A stretch of 64,000 bases of DNA, taken from positions 43,529 to 107,528 of the forward strand of contig QIAN01000306.1 of NCBI GenBank assembly GCA_003225005.1. The letters run 5' to 3'. Positions 16,955-25,147 of this stretch are shown here, one piece after another. The notes below the pieces were generated by a model, which worked only from the letters and a program-made list of their open reading frames with translations, did not search any database and had not been told where the DNA came from. The stretch is from Acidobacteriota bacterium. Its GTDB lineage: Bacteria > Acidobacteriota > Terriglobia > Terriglobales > Acidobacteriaceae. The position numbers and the translations under genes are program-made. Each line of letters starts with the position of its first letter. Position 1 is the first letter of the stretch.

Positions 16955-17472
16955 CCCGGTCGGCGCATCCAGTGCAGCTTTCCGTCTGGCCCGAGTTGGG
17001 TCGCAAACCGAAATACGCGTTCCCGTTTAACAAGGACGTAATATTTCACAACTACGTCAAGCTCGGCGGAAGTGAGCAATTGACTGCTTATTACCCTGCC
17101 AGCATAAAGGTCGATACCATCGGTCGGCCAAAATACAGCCGCATGCCAATCTTCTGCGTAAGCCTCTCCAGCTATACGTCCTCCACCGTTCTCTCCCTTT
17201 ATGTCTATATCCCGCATAAAGAACCTGACAGAAAACAGAGGAACGTATCCATCGTTGACAACGCGGAATGGAGTTGAAAATGGATCGTTTGGATCAATTG
17301 GGGAATCATTTGAAACGGAAAGGCGCGGGAAAAGCGCTATTACCGCGACAATCCCCCCGAGTAGAGTGGCGACGCCAAGCGTTACGCCAAGCGTTGATAT
17401 TCGCGGGGTCTTTCGCCCTGCCTTTTGTCTTTGTTTTTTTGGTTTGGGTTGTTTTATTGCTTTGTTTGACAT
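16948..17472 (-). CDS. IS passenger: single-pass membrane protein, unknown function
   Basis: A 174-residue protein transcribed opposite to the transposase. It has a lysine- and glutamine-rich cytoplasmic N-terminus (MSNKAIKQPKPKKQRQKAG), one TM segment (TLGVTLGVATLLGGIVAVIAL) at about 30-50, and an external domain of about 120 residues with beta-like character (FRVVNDGYVPLFSVRFFM, WHAAVFWPTDGIDL). The frame is open upstream, but ATG 17472 starts a sensible membrane protein, and the transposase promoter lies on the other side. The stop codon is inside the left terminal repeat, so the gene is an integral part of the element. I do not recognise the family. Confidence 0.7.
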   Translation of the reverse strand: MSNKAIKQPKPKKQRQKAGRKTPRISTLGVTLGVATLLGGIVAVIALFPRLSVSNDSPIDPNDPFSTPFRVVNDGYVPLFSVRFFMRDIDIKGENGGGRIAGEAYAEDWHAAVFWPTDGIDLYAGRVISSQLLTSAELDVVVKYYVLVKRERVFRFATQLGPDGKLHWMRRPGN

Positions 17473-17509
17473 CGCCCGCCCGTAGGTGAAATTGTAACAC
17501 AAAAAGTTC

Positions 17510-17538
17510 TTGACAAGTCTGACATTCTGTAATACATT
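17510..17538 (+). promoter_or_regulatory. Sigma-70-like promoter of the transposase operon
   Basis: A perfect -35 TTGACA (17510-17515), a 17-bp spacer and TACATT (17533-17538) as -10. The predicted transcription start is near 17545, about 50 bp before the TTG start codon of the transposase and in the gap between it and the divergent membrane protein. Confidence 0.65.
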
Positions 17539-17592
17539 TAGTGACAGGCAAACGTACTCAGCGCCGAAAAGCAAACCGCGATAATCGCAGCC

Positions 17593-18372
17593 TTGGCCGA
17601 AGGTTCCAGCATTCGCTCGATTGAGCGGATTACGGGCGTTCACCGCGATACGATCATGCGGTTAGGCGTTCGCGTGGGGCAGGGCTGCACGGCTCTGCTA
17701 GATGAGAAAATGCGGAACCTTCCGTGCCGTTTACTCCAGTTCGATGAGGTATGGGGTTTCATCGGTAAGAAAGAGCGGCATTGCCGCGTGGATGATAATC
17801 CTGAATACGGCGATGTCTGGACGTTCTGCGCGATTGATTCTGAGACAAAGCTAGTGCTATCGTTCAAGTGCGAAAAGCGTAACGCGGAAACGGCGAATGC
17901 CTTTGTACAGGACATCGCCAACCGGGTTCGCAATCGCGTGCAAATCTCAACCGATGCATTAGGCGCATACGGCGAAGCGATTGAGCGAGCCTTCGGAGCG
18001 GACGTTGACTACGGCCAGATCGTGAAAGTCTACGTCCACGATTCTGCACACCATCCAGAGCGGCAATACAGTGCTCGATCATTCGCCTCTGCATACCGTA
18101 GGCCAATTGCTGGCAATCCTGAGATGGAGTTAGTCTCTACGAGCCATGTAGAACGCCTCAATGCCACTACTCGGCTCCATGTGAAACGGCTCTCGCGCCT
18201 CACGCTGGCGTTCAGCAAGAAGCTGGATAACTTCAAGGCAGCCGTTGGGCTGCACTTCGCCTATTACAATTTCGTTCGCCGTCACAATACGCTACGATGC
18301 ACTCCGGCAATGGCAGCCGGAATTGAGCGGGATTTTTGGACAGTTGGGGATTTACTGGAGGCTACAGTATGA
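17593..18372 (+). CDS. IS1-family DDE transposase
   Basis: A 259-residue transposase. An N-terminal HTH (EGSSIRSIERITGVHRDTI) precedes the catalytic domain. The DDE residues appear to be Asp in LQFDEVWGF (about 49), Asp in STDALGAYG (about 120) and Glu in SHVERLNATTR (about 186), the last being the IS1 signature. The C-terminus has AYYNFVRRHNTLR. TTG 17593 is the first usual start, but coding-like sequence (LSAEKQTAIIAAL) runs upstream in the same frame to 17545 without ATG, GTG or TTG, so the true start is unclear. Its TGA overlaps the next gene's ATG (ATGA), giving translational coupling. Confidence 0.88.
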   Translation: MAEGSSIRSIERITGVHRDTIMRLGVRVGQGCTALLDEKMRNLPCRLLQFDEVWGFIGKKERHCRVDDNPEYGDVWTFCAIDSETKLVLSFKCEKRNAETANAFVQDIANRVRNRVQISTDALGAYGEAIERAFGADVDYGQIVKVYVHDSAHHPERQYSARSFASAYRRPIAGNPEMELVSTSHVERLNATTRLHVKRLSRLTLAFSKKLDNFKAAVGLHFAYYNFVRRHNTLRCTPAMAAGIERDFWTVGDLLEATV

Positions 18373-18707
18373 CGGAGGACGAAAAACGTCAGCAGAAGGC
18401 AATGCTGCTACTGGAGCATCAAGAAGCTGAGGAAAATCTGGCCCATCTCGAAGAGAAAGCCAAGAGAGTTTCCCAAAGGATTATGGCTGTTGCGGAGTGG
18501 CTAGAGCGCGCTTCTCAGCGAGGGAGCGACCTAAATCGAGACAAGATTTGGATTCCTAAACTCGGAGATGTAAACTTTCTGGCCGATCCAGAGTTCGGAA
18601 TGGCGATGGATTTTGAGGCAGCAAAGACATTATTTCAGGAAGTAAGAGATGCAAAGGATAAGTTTGGCGAATTAACGAAGCGCAAACAGTCGCTGGGGCT
18701 TAAGTGA
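18369..18707 (+). CDS. IS passenger: hydrophilic coiled-coil protein
   Basis: A 112-residue protein starting at ATG 18369 inside the transposase stop (ATGA overlap). The N-terminal half is a likely coiled coil (HQEAEENLAHLEEKAKRVSQ). The middle has KIWIPKLGDVNFL, and the C-terminus is charged (REVRD-like, KDKFGELTKRKQ). It has no signal peptide or TM segment. It ends in a GTGA overlap with the next gene. Unknown family. The tight coupling suggests a role in transposition or its control, which is inference. Confidence 0.65.
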   Translation: MTEDEKRQQKAMLLLEHQEAEENLAHLEEKAKRVSQRIMAVAEWLERASQRGSDLNRDKIWIPKLGDVNFLADPEFGMAMDFEAAKTLFQEVRDAKDKFGELTKRKQSLGLK

Positions 18708-19018
18708 ACGATTACATCAAAGAACTGCGAGATGTAATTCGGCGGCTACACGGTGTCGAATCAGAACACATTGAGAGCGTGCCAGTGAAAGAAGTGTTTC
18801 AAGGGCAGACGGTTTGGGAAGGCATTGTTGAGGTATTCGACCTAGCAGGACATCCGACGGCGCATCGGGTTTACGCATGGGCGCATGAGACGGATGACCC
18901 AGAAAAACCGATTCGACACGTCACGGTACTACATCTTCATCCCATCAAATCGGCTCAAGATGCGGTAAGAGCCGCAATCATGCAAGAGGCGAGGAACCTT
19001 GGCACAGAAGAAAGCTAA
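18704..19018 (+). CDS. IS passenger: small alpha/beta protein, unknown
   Basis: A 104-residue protein starting at GTG 18704, overlapping the previous stop. It reads as an N-terminal helix (YIKELRDVIRRLHGVE), a strand-rich centre (VWEGIVEVFDL, HRVYAWAHETDD, RHVTVLHLHPI) and a C-terminal helix (DAVRAAIMQEARNLG). The helix-sheet-helix pattern and its position before a ribbon-helix-helix gene allow a toxin-like or accessory role, but no toxin motif is recognisable. It overlaps the next gene by 20 bp. Confidence 0.6.
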   Translation: MNDYIKELRDVIRRLHGVESEHIESVPVKEVFQGQTVWEGIVEVFDLAGHPTAHRVYAWAHETDDPEKPIRHVTVLHLHPIKSAQDAVRAAIMQEARNLGTEES

Positions 19019-19181
19019 AATCGGGCGGCCCAAGCTACCCAAAGGCGAAGCAAAGGGCAGGATCGTGCCTGTGCGCTTCACAGCAGACGATATAAAGGCT
19101 ATCGCAGCCCAAGCGAAGGCCAGCAAGCAGAACGTTTCGGAATGGATTCGAAGCACGCTGAGGGCCGCTGCCAATGCCTGA
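18999..19181 (+). CDS. IS passenger: ribbon-helix-helix DNA-binding protein
   Basis: A 60-residue basic protein with a TTG start at 18999. After a lysine-rich arm (AQKKAKIGRPKLPKGEAKG) comes a strand IVPVRFT and two helices (DDIKAIAAQAKASK, VSEWIRSTLRAA), the ribbon-helix-helix pattern of CopG/MobC-like and antitoxin-type repressors. It ends 7 bp before the right terminal repeat. It probably binds element DNA, either to repress the operon or to help transposition. An antitoxin role for the preceding protein is another possibility. Confidence 0.7.
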   Translation: MAQKKAKIGRPKLPKGEAKGRIVPVRFTADDIKAIAAQAKASKQNVSEWIRSTLRAAANA

Positions 19182-19188
19182 GAAATTC

Positions 19189-19212
19189 AAATTAGGACAC
19201 TACCAACCACTG
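19189..19212. repeat. Right terminal inverted repeat and target duplication
   Basis: The right terminal repeat (19189-19204, ending GGACACTACC) is followed by AACCACTG (19205-19212), identical to the left flank. Joining the flanks restores ACCACTGTGGT, a short palindrome, as the pre-insertion site. Confidence 0.92.
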
Positions 19213-19299
19213 TGGTGGCGCCGATTAGTTTCTGACCGCCGTGGCGGTGCCGTATCGGGGCAGTTGCTGGATCAGGTGCTGACCGACTAGAACGGAATT

Positions 19300-19400
19300 G
19301 TTGATTGTCATTTTTGAATGAAAAGCTACAGAAGGCGGCTTTGAAATTTGTCCGCGGGGGGTTTGACTCAACAATCAACCTTCAAAAATCAAACAGTTGA
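19300..19400. repeat. Heptamer-periodic inverted repeat beside the IS element
   Basis: The left arm begins with GTTGATT at 19300-19306 and is degenerate. The right arm has five 7-bp units at 19366-19400 (ACTCAAC, AATCAAC, CTTCAAA, AATCAAA and CAGTTGA). It shares its word type with the elements at 29559-29656 and 32416-32519. It fills the gap between the IS element and the end of the next minus-strand gene. ACCGCC/GGCGGT near 19236 forms a separate small hairpin. Confidence 0.6.
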
Positions 19401-19407
19401 TTTGTTG

Positions 19408-19692
19408 TCACTTCTCTTCGTCGATCTTGATGCGCAGCGACTTGAGAAACTTGAGATCCTGTTCGCTGATCTTGAACTCGGGATTGGTGGAAAGAGTGGT
19501 TACGAGAGAAGTCTTGTCAGAGGATTTTTCGCCTTGCTTGCTTACGCCGATCGTGGCTTCGAGTACCAGGAAAACGTCGTAGCCGCCTTCTTTGATGCGG
19601 GAGACAACTTCGGCGATTGCTTCAGAGTCAGAAAGAGATTCGTTTATGGCTTCGCCGAGTTCTTTCATCAGTTGCTTAAGTTGTTGATCCAC
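19408..19692 (-). CDS. Small conserved-looking protein, unknown
   Basis: A 94-residue soluble protein starting at GTG 19692, preceded on its strand by an AGGGGGA ribosome-binding site. Helical N-terminus (QQLKQLMKELGEAINESL), then GGYDVFLVLEATIGV, a strand-like centre, and a helical, charged C-terminus (SEQDLKFLKSLRIKIDEEK). No known motif. It follows the methyltransferase gene by only 22 bp on the same strand and so may be co-transcribed with it. Function unknown. Confidence 0.65.
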   Translation of the reverse strand: MDQQLKQLMKELGEAINESLSDSEAIAEVVSRIKEGGYDVFLVLEATIGVSKQGEKSSDKTSLVTTLSTNPEFKISEQDLKFLKSLRIKIDEEK

Positions 19693-19714
19693 GTGGTCCC
19701 CCTGTTGAAATCAC

Positions 19715-20545
19715 CTAAATCATGCTTTCCGCGCGAGTCGCGCGCACATCCAAATATTCGGCCTCGACGCTGGTTGTGCCGTCGGTTGCGGTATTGTACT
19801 CGGTCCATAACGATTCCAACTGCGCAGCCAGAGCGGTTTGTCCTGCCTCGTCCAGTCGTAAGAATGCCGTCTGTGTAGGTCCGAAGTGCCGGCGGAAGAA
19901 TTCGACCACTTCTTTTGGCATGAACGGAAACTTGAACTGCGCTCTCTGCCGGACCAAATTCAGAGTTGAAGTGGTATTGGAAAATCTCTGGCGAACCGTT
20001 TGCTCATCGCCCCAAAGCACTGGAGGCGGAACAGAAGGCGGGGGCGGTACCATTTTGGCGGTGACCTGAAACGACCTCCCAACAAAGCCTTCGGGAGTCC
20101 AGTTTGCCATGGCAATCAATCCCCCCGGTTTGCACACCCTAACCAACTCGGCGGCGACTCGATCAGGTCGAGGGGCGAACATGGCGCCGAACATGGTCAG
20201 CACGACGTCGAACGAGTGATCGGAGTAGGGGAGCTCTTCTGCGTCGCCTTCATCAAACTCGATTTCCAAACCTTCGGCGGCAGCCCGCTTGCGTGCTTGC
20301 AAGAGCAGATTTGGCGCGATGTCAACGCCCGTTACCGACGCGCCGGCGCGTGACGCGGGAATTGCGGTGTTTCCGGTGCCACAGGCGACGTCGAGAACGC
20401 GAGCGCCAGACGCGATCCCGAGCCCTTTAACAAACTTTTCAGCCTCTGCTGCGGTAACGCTCGCGATCTGGCCGAAATCTCCCGCCATCCAGCTCGCTTT
20501 CAGGCCGGACTTCAGCTTTGCGAAATCGGGAGTGGCTATGGACAT
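19715..20545 (-). CDS. Class I SAM-dependent methyltransferase
   Basis: A 276-residue methyltransferase. Motif I VLDVACGTGN lies at about residue 48, the acidic end of strand 2 is VTGVDIAPNLL, and motif II is SFDVVLTMFGAMFA at about 110. The post-motif region is VCKPGGLIAMANWTPEGF, as in UbiE/Methyltransf_11-type enzymes; the substrate is unknown. The frame is open for another 290 codons upstream, but that part has no protein-like character. ATG 20545 is preceded by AAGGAAG on its strand, which fixes the start. It is divergent from the small membrane-protein gene at 20643. Confidence 0.85.
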   Translation of the reverse strand: MSIATPDFAKLKSGLKASWMAGDFGQIASVTAAEAEKFVKGLGIASGARVLDVACGTGNTAIPASRAGASVTGVDIAPNLLLQARKRAAAEGLEIEFDEGDAEELPYSDHSFDVVLTMFGAMFAPRPDRVAAELVRVCKPGGLIAMANWTPEGFVGRSFQVTAKMVPPPPSVPPPVLWGDEQTVRQRFSNTTSTLNLVRQRAQFKFPFMPKEVVEFFRRHFGPTQTAFLRLDEAGQTALAAQLESLWTEYNTATDGTTSVEAEYLDVRATRAESMI

Positions 20546-20642
20546 CCGGCTTCCTTGTGCTTTAGATGCCGATCGCAAGCTAACGGTTCGCTCGGCGACA
20601 GGCTGCGCCATTGTAGCGCCAGAGACTGTTAAAATCGAGGCC

Positions 20643-20987
20643 GTGAGCAAGGTTTCCGCGGCACGAAGGCTGGGAATAGTTGCCCGGGTAGCAGGACGTT
20701 TGGCGGGGCAGCATGCCGAACGCAGTCGCGCAATCCGCGCAATGAAGGCGGCGGTGCGTACTACAGCGCGATCGTTCGGGCGCGTCCTGCACCGGCTTTG
20801 GCTTGAGGTAACAGGGTTTGTTTTCCTCGCGATGGCCGCCCTTGGCGGCGTCGCGTTGGCGCACGAATATGCAAAATACCAGGCAGGACGAGTAGGATCA
20901 GCTCGGGTGGTGGTTGCAATTTGTTTCACCGTGACGTTTGCCTGGTTCGGAGTGACTTCGTTTTGGAGAGTGAAGAAGAAGGGATAG
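20643..20987 (+). CDS. Small two-TM membrane protein, unknown
   Basis: A 114-residue protein from GTG 20643. The first ~50 residues are very basic (RAIRAMKAAVRTTARSFGR). Two hydrophobic segments follow (VTGFVFLAMAALGGVALAHE, VVVAICFTVTFAWFGVTSFW), and the tail is VKKKG. The reading frame runs on upstream across the divergent methyltransferase start, which would be spurious. The basic N-terminus plus hairpin suggests an inner-membrane protein with both ends cytoplasmic. Function unknown. Confidence 0.6.
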   Translation: MSKVSAARRLGIVARVAGRLAGQHAERSRAIRAMKAAVRTTARSFGRVLHRLWLEVTGFVFLAMAALGGVALAHEYAKYQAGRVGSARVVVAICFTVTFAWFGVTSFWRVKKKG

Positions 20988-21112
20988 CTTGTCCACCCTC
21001 GCCCCAATAAGTGCGAATAGGCTTCGCTTTGATTGCCGCTGCTCCGGAATGCACAGGTTCCTGTTTTTCTCGGATGACCACTCAGCCGTTGGCGGTTTAA
21101 GAGAATGATTTG

Positions 21113-22771
21113 ATGACGGGGAATCTCAAAACGCAAGTTTCTGGTGACCAGGCTTCGGCCTCGAAGTCTGGTGCCTCTGCTGACTCGGCTGCCGAGCTCG
21201 AAGACTCCTCTCACATTCCGGTGAAGCCGCTTTATACGCCTGCCGACGTTAAGGGCTCGGACTACGAGCATGAAATAGGGTATCCCGGCGAATATCCCTT
21301 TACCCGCGGAGTGCAGGCCACGATGTACCGCGGGCGTTTGTGGACCATGCGGCAGTATGCCGGCATGGGAGACGCCGAGGAGTCGAACAAGCGCTACAAA
21401 TATTTGCTGGCCCACGGCACGACCGGCCTCTCGGTGGCGTTTGATCTGCCCACGCAGATTGGGCTGGACTCGGATAACCCGCTGGCTGCAGGCGAAGTGG
21501 GCAAGGTGGGCGTGGCGATTGATTCCATCGAGGACATGGAACGCCTATTCGATGGCATCGATCTCACCCAGATTTCTACCTCGATGACTATCAATGCGAC
21601 GGCGTCGATCCTGCTGGCGTTGTATGTGGCGGTGGCGCGTCGCCGCGGCGCGGAGATCCGCAAACTTTCTGGGACGGTGCAGAACGATGTGCTCAAGGAA
21701 TATATAGCGCGGGGGACATATATCTATCCGCCGCAGCAGGCGATGCGGGTCATTACCGATATGTTTGCCTGGGCGAATGAGCACGTGCCCGAGTGGAACA
21801 CGATTTCGATATCGGGCTATCACATGCGCGAGGCGGGATCGACGGCCGTCCAGGAAGTGGCGTTTACCCTGGGCAACGGCATGGCCTACGTGCAGGCGGC
21901 GATCAATGCCGGGCTTGACGTGGACAAATTCGCGCCCCGACTCTCGTTCTTTTTCAACGCGCACAATAACTTTTTGGAGGAAGTTGCGAAGTTCCGCGCG
22001 GCACGGCGGATGTGGGCGCGCATCATGCGCCAGTACTTCAAGGCGGAGAATCCACGGTCATGGATGCTGCGCTTTCACACCCAGACCGCGGGCTCGACTC
22101 TCACGGCGCAGCAGCCGGAGAATAATATTGTCCGCACGGCAATTCAGGCGCTGGCCGCGGTGATGGGCGGCACGCAGTCGTTGCATACGAATTCGTACGA
22201 CGAAGCATTAGCGCTGCCGACCGAGCAGGCGGCTCGAATCGCATTGCGGACACAACAAATCATCGCCTACGAATCGGGCGCGCCGCAGACGATCGATCCG
22301 CTGGCCGGTTCTTACCACGTCGAGACTCTTACCAATGAGATCGAGAAACACGCGGCGGAGTATCTGGGGAAGATTGAAGCGCTGGGCGGCATGCTTAAGG
22401 CAATTGAGCGCGGTTACGTGCAGCAGCAGATCCAGAACGCCGCGTACGAGTATCAACAGGCTGTCGACCGGGAGCAGGCGATCGTTGTCGGAGTGAACCG
22501 GTTCACGGTGGAAGGGGAAAAACCGATTCCCATCCAGCGAATTGATCCGGCGCTTGAGTCGAAGCAAGTGGAGCGGCTGCGGGCGCTGCGGGCGTGGCGG
22601 AATGAGCAGCCATGGAAAGACGCTTTAACTCAAGTTGGCGAAGCAGCCCGCTCGGGCGCGAATCTGATGCCGCGGATTGTGGCGGCAGTTGAGGCAAATG
22701 CGACAGTCGGAGAGATTTCCGACGCGATGCGGAAGGTATTTGGCGAGTACAAGGAAGCAGTGGTAATCTAG
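21113..22771 (+). CDS. Methylmalonyl-CoA mutase large-subunit (catalytic TIM-barrel) protein
   Basis: A 552-residue B12-dependent acyl-CoA mutase catalytic chain, converting succinyl-CoA and methylmalonyl-Co[19 protein letters not shown] (about 80) and [17 protein letters not shown] are family signatures. The Tyr of RQYAG and the Arg of [11 protein letters not shown] match methylmalonyl- rather than isobutyryl-CoA mutase specificity residues (Phe and Gln in ICM). The cobalamin-binding domain (DxHxxG) is absent, so a separate small subunit must supply it; none is encoded nearby. The first ~45 residues are S/A-rich. ATG 21113 is chosen over TTG 21110. Confidence 0.93.
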   Translation: MTGNLKTQVSGDQASASKSGASADSAAELEDSSHIPVKPLYTPADVKGSDYEHEIGYPGEYPFTRGVQATMYRGRLWTMRQYAGMGDAEESNKRYKYLLAHGTTGLSVAFDLPTQIGLDSDNPLAAGEVGKVGVAIDSIEDMERLFDGIDLTQISTSMTINATASILLALYVAVARRRGAEIRKLSGTVQNDVLKEYIARGTYIYPPQQAMRVITDMFAWANEHVPEWNTISISGYHMREAGSTAVQEVAFTLGNGMAYVQAAINAGLDVDKFAPRLSFFFNAHNNFLEEVAKFRAARRMWARIMRQYFKAENPRSWMLRFHTQTAGSTLTAQQPENNIVRTAIQALAAVMGGTQSLHTNSYDEALALPTEQAARIALRTQQIIAYESGAPQTIDPLAGSYHVETLTNEIEKHAAEYLGKIEALGGMLKAIERGYVQQQIQNAAYEYQQAVDREQAIVVGVNRFTVEGEKPIPIQRIDPALESKQVERLRALRAWRNEQPWKDALTQVGEAARSGANLMPRIVAAVEANATVGEISDAMRKVFGEYKEAVVI

Positions 22772-22830
22772 CGACCCTCCGAGTTTCTGGTACCGGATTC
22801 ATCACACATCTCAAGGTTAAAGGACTTTCC

Positions 22831-24675
22831 ATGCGGCGTATCTCGACATGGTTGCTGACGGTCCCGCTATTTTGCATGCTCTCGTCATCCTTTGCGGACG
22901 ATCACAAAGCGAGCAAGACGAAGACCCAGCCATCCGCAACAAAGCCTGGGCTTGATGGCTTTGACGACTTCGTGGCTCAGGCACTGAAAGACTGGAAGGT
23001 TCCGGGAGTAGCCGTTGCGGTGGTGCAGGGCGACAAAGTAATTCTGCTGAAGGGATACGGCTACCGCGATGCTGAAAAGCAATTGCCGGTGACGCCGAAT
23101 ACTCTATTCGCCATCGGCTCGATCACCAAATCTTTCACCGTGAGCACGCTGGGCATGGAGATGGACGAAGGCAAAGTGGATTGGGACCAACCGGTCCGCG
23201 AGTACCTGCCGACGTTTAAAATGTACGACCCGGTTCTGACGGACCAGATGGTGGTTCGCGATCTGATTACGCATCGCAGCGGATTGCCGCGCCATGACCT
23301 GGTCTGGTATAGCTCAGATTTTCCCCGTGAAGATCTGATCCAGCGTCTGCAGTTTCTCGAGCCCAACAAGCCCCTGCGCAGCCGATTCCAATACAACAAT
23401 TTGATGTTCATGACGGCCGGTTACATTACGGGACAACTGAATGGCAAGAACTGGGAAGATACCATCCGCGAACGCGTGCTTACTCCGCTGGGAATGAATG
23501 GGACCACGTTCTCCGTCAAGGACTCGCAGAACGCTCCGGACTTTGCCCAGCCTTACCGCAAGGGATTTGACGTGAAGTCGGAAGTGAAGCGGATTCCTTT
23601 TGACCAGCAATGTCCTGATCGTTGCGCCATCGGTCCGGCGGGAGAGATCAACAGCAACGTTGCCGACATGAGCCGATATCTGCTTTTCCATCTCAACAAA
23701 GGAAAGCTTGAGGGCAAAGTGCTGCTCTCGTCGAACAATGCGGTCCAGATGCAGACGCCGCAAATGGTGATTCAGGGCGCGCCCGATTACAAAGAGGAGA
23801 GCGAGACCAGTTACGGGATGGGATTTTTTATCTCCGCTTATCGCGGACATAAGAACGTGGGGCACGGCGGTAACCTTGACGGGTTCAGCGCCGCGCTGGC
23901 CTTCCTGCCGGACGATGGAATCGGTGTGGTCGTGCTGTCGAACCTCGACGGCACGGCGCTGCCGCAGGCGATTGTATATAACGTTTTCGACCGCCTGCTC
24001 GGCCTTGACCAGGTGCCCTGGAGCCAGCGCTATCTGGAGCAAGAGGTGAAGGCGAAGGCATCCATGCAAGAGGCGAAGAACAAAGGGTACACGCCCCACA
24101 AGATGGGAACGCATCCCTCGCACGATTTGAAAGACTACGTGGGCGACTACGGAAATTCAGGATACGGTGTGGTTTCCATCGCCGAGGATGGCGCCGGATT
24201 CAAGATGACGGTGAACCGCATCACCAGGCGCGTGGAACATCTCCACTACGACGTGTTCCAGGTCCCTGAGGATCCCTTTGATGAGTTTGCGCGCGCGAAA
24301 GTCATGTTTCTCTCCGACGCGAACGGAGATATTTCCAGTCTATCGTTGCCCCTTGAGACCAATGTCAAAGATATTTTATTTACGCGCCTTCCGGAGCAGC
24401 AGCTGACGGATAGAAAATTCGTCGAAGCATTCACCGGACAATGGGAGATCCCCGGAAGTCCTACGCCGCTCACGATTTCTCTGCGCGGCGACCACACGCT
24501 GGTTGCCAGCAATCCCGGAGAGCCGGACGTAGAGCTGATTCCGAAGCGAGGTACGACATTCGATATGAAGGGTCAGAACGGTGTAACCATCGAGTTCAAA
24601 CAAGACGCCAGCGGAAAGGTCAATGAGGCTGCGCTCGATGACAATGGAACCGCGGTGGTGCTCAAGAGAAAGTAA
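22831..24675 (+). CDS. Secreted serine hydrolase, beta-lactamase/class C PBP fold
   Basis: A 614-residue exported hydrolase. A signal peptide (MRRISTWLLTVPLFCMLSSS) is followed by a beta-lactamase-family domain with the catalytic SITK tetrad at about 95, YNN (about 187) and HGG (about 344, within VGHGGNLDGF). The C-terminal ~230 residues hold DUF3471/Pab87-type lipocalin-like regions (LKDYVGDYGNSGYG, and again FTGQWEIPG). Such proteins are D-aminopeptidases, esterases or beta-lactam hydrolases, and the substrate cannot be told. It sits 59 bp after the mutase on the same strand. Confidence 0.88.
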   Translation: MRRISTWLLTVPLFCMLSSSFADDHKASKTKTQPSATKPGLDGFDDFVAQALKDWKVPGVAVAVVQGDKVILLKGYGYRDAEKQLPVTPNTLFAIGSITKSFTVSTLGMEMDEGKVDWDQPVREYLPTFKMYDPVLTDQMVVRDLITHRSGLPRHDLVWYSSDFPREDLIQRLQFLEPNKPLRSRFQYNNLMFMTAGYITGQLNGKNWEDTIRERVLTPLGMNGTTFSVKDSQNAPDFAQPYRKGFDVKSEVKRIPFDQQCPDRCAIGPAGEINSNVADMSRYLLFHLNKGKLEGKVLLSSNNAVQMQTPQMVIQGAPDYKEESETSYGMGFFISAYRGHKNVGHGGNLDGFSAALAFLPDDGIGVVVLSNLDGTALPQAIVYNVFDRLLGLDQVPWSQRYLEQEVKAKASMQEAKNKGYTPHKMGTHPSHDLKDYVGDYGNSGYGVVSIAEDGAGFKMTVNRITRRVEHLHYDVFQVPEDPFDEFARAKVMFLSDANGDISSLSLPLETNVKDILFTRLPEQQLTDRKFVEAFTGQWEIPGSPTPLTISLRGDHTLVASNPGEPDVELIPKRGTTFDMKGQNGVTIEFKQDASGKVNEAALDDNGTAVVLKRK

Positions 24676-24695
24676 GGGTCCGAGAACTCGCTTGG

Positions 24696-24990
24696 CTATG
24701 ATTGCCTCGCCGCTTTCGGTGGCACATCGTGGCGCGGCCGTATTCCTCATGGGTATGCGCAGGCCGCTCCGGATGGTCGGCAGCATTTTCGCTGCCTTCG
24801 ACTGCCGCGCTCTCCCCAGACTGATTCGTGTCCGAGAGCTCTTCCGTGCTTTCCGCAGCGGCATCTGCTATAGGGGAAAGCCGTTGCGAGCCTCCGGACT
24901 GTCCGGCACTGCGCGCCCTAGCTGGGCGGGATCTCTCCCCAATTCATCGGCTTGAGCTTGGTTGCCTGATCTCTTCATTTCTTGCCCCAT
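24696..24990 (-). pseudogene. Frameshifted small hydrophilic protein (likely pseudogene)
   Basis: On the minus strand ATG 24990 opens MGQEMKRSGNQAQADELGRD and runs 40 codons to a stop at 24868-24870, next to a run of four C. In the next frame, protein-like acidic sequence continues (ADAAAESTEELSDTNQSG, then ADHPERPAHTHEEYGR). A second shift gives DVPPKAARQS and a stop at 24696-24698. Two single-base changes would restore one ~98-residue hydrophilic chain. It overlaps no other gene and lies between two genes of opposite strands. The reading is by eye and the family is not recognised. Confidence 0.4.
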
Positions 24991-25147
24991 TGCGGATTCT
25001 GTCGCGCTTTGATTTCGCTGATTAGTTACAGGCACTCTTGTGGGTTGGGATGTTGCTGGCGGAATTCGACTTAAGGAGAACTGAATACTGTGCACCGGTC
25101 TGCACGCGGGATTCCGATGCAAGGGTAGGCGGCGAAAATTACGCGAC

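Larger units (their letters stand above)
16939..19204 (+). mobile_element. Complete IS1-family element with passenger genes
   Basis: A 2,266-bp element. The left end GGTCGTGTCCTAATTT (16939-16954) and the right end (19189-19204) are inverted repeats matching at 15 of 16 positions. Both begin GGT, like IS1 ends. Both flanks carry AACCACTG (16931-16938 and 19205-19212), an 8-bp target duplication of the size IS1 elements make. Inside are an IS1-type DDE transposase, three downstream plus-strand genes overlapping each other, and one minus-strand membrane protein whose stop codon overlaps the left repeat. Typical IS1 elements are 0.7-1.2 kb, so this one carries cargo. Its base composition is more AT-rich than its neighbours. 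Confidence 0.92.

Noticed and set aside
16948..17643. Longer 231-codon form of the IS passenger membrane protein
   Set aside because: The first 57 codons overlap the transposase and its promoter on the other strand; ATG 17472 gives a compact gene with a sensible N-terminus.
19715..21415. A single 566-codon open frame on the minus strand as one gene
   Set aside because: Only codons from 20545 onward look like a methyltransferase, and ATG 20545 has an AAGGAAG site. The upstream part is basic, low-complexity translation antisense to the small membrane-protein gene and the mutase 5' end.
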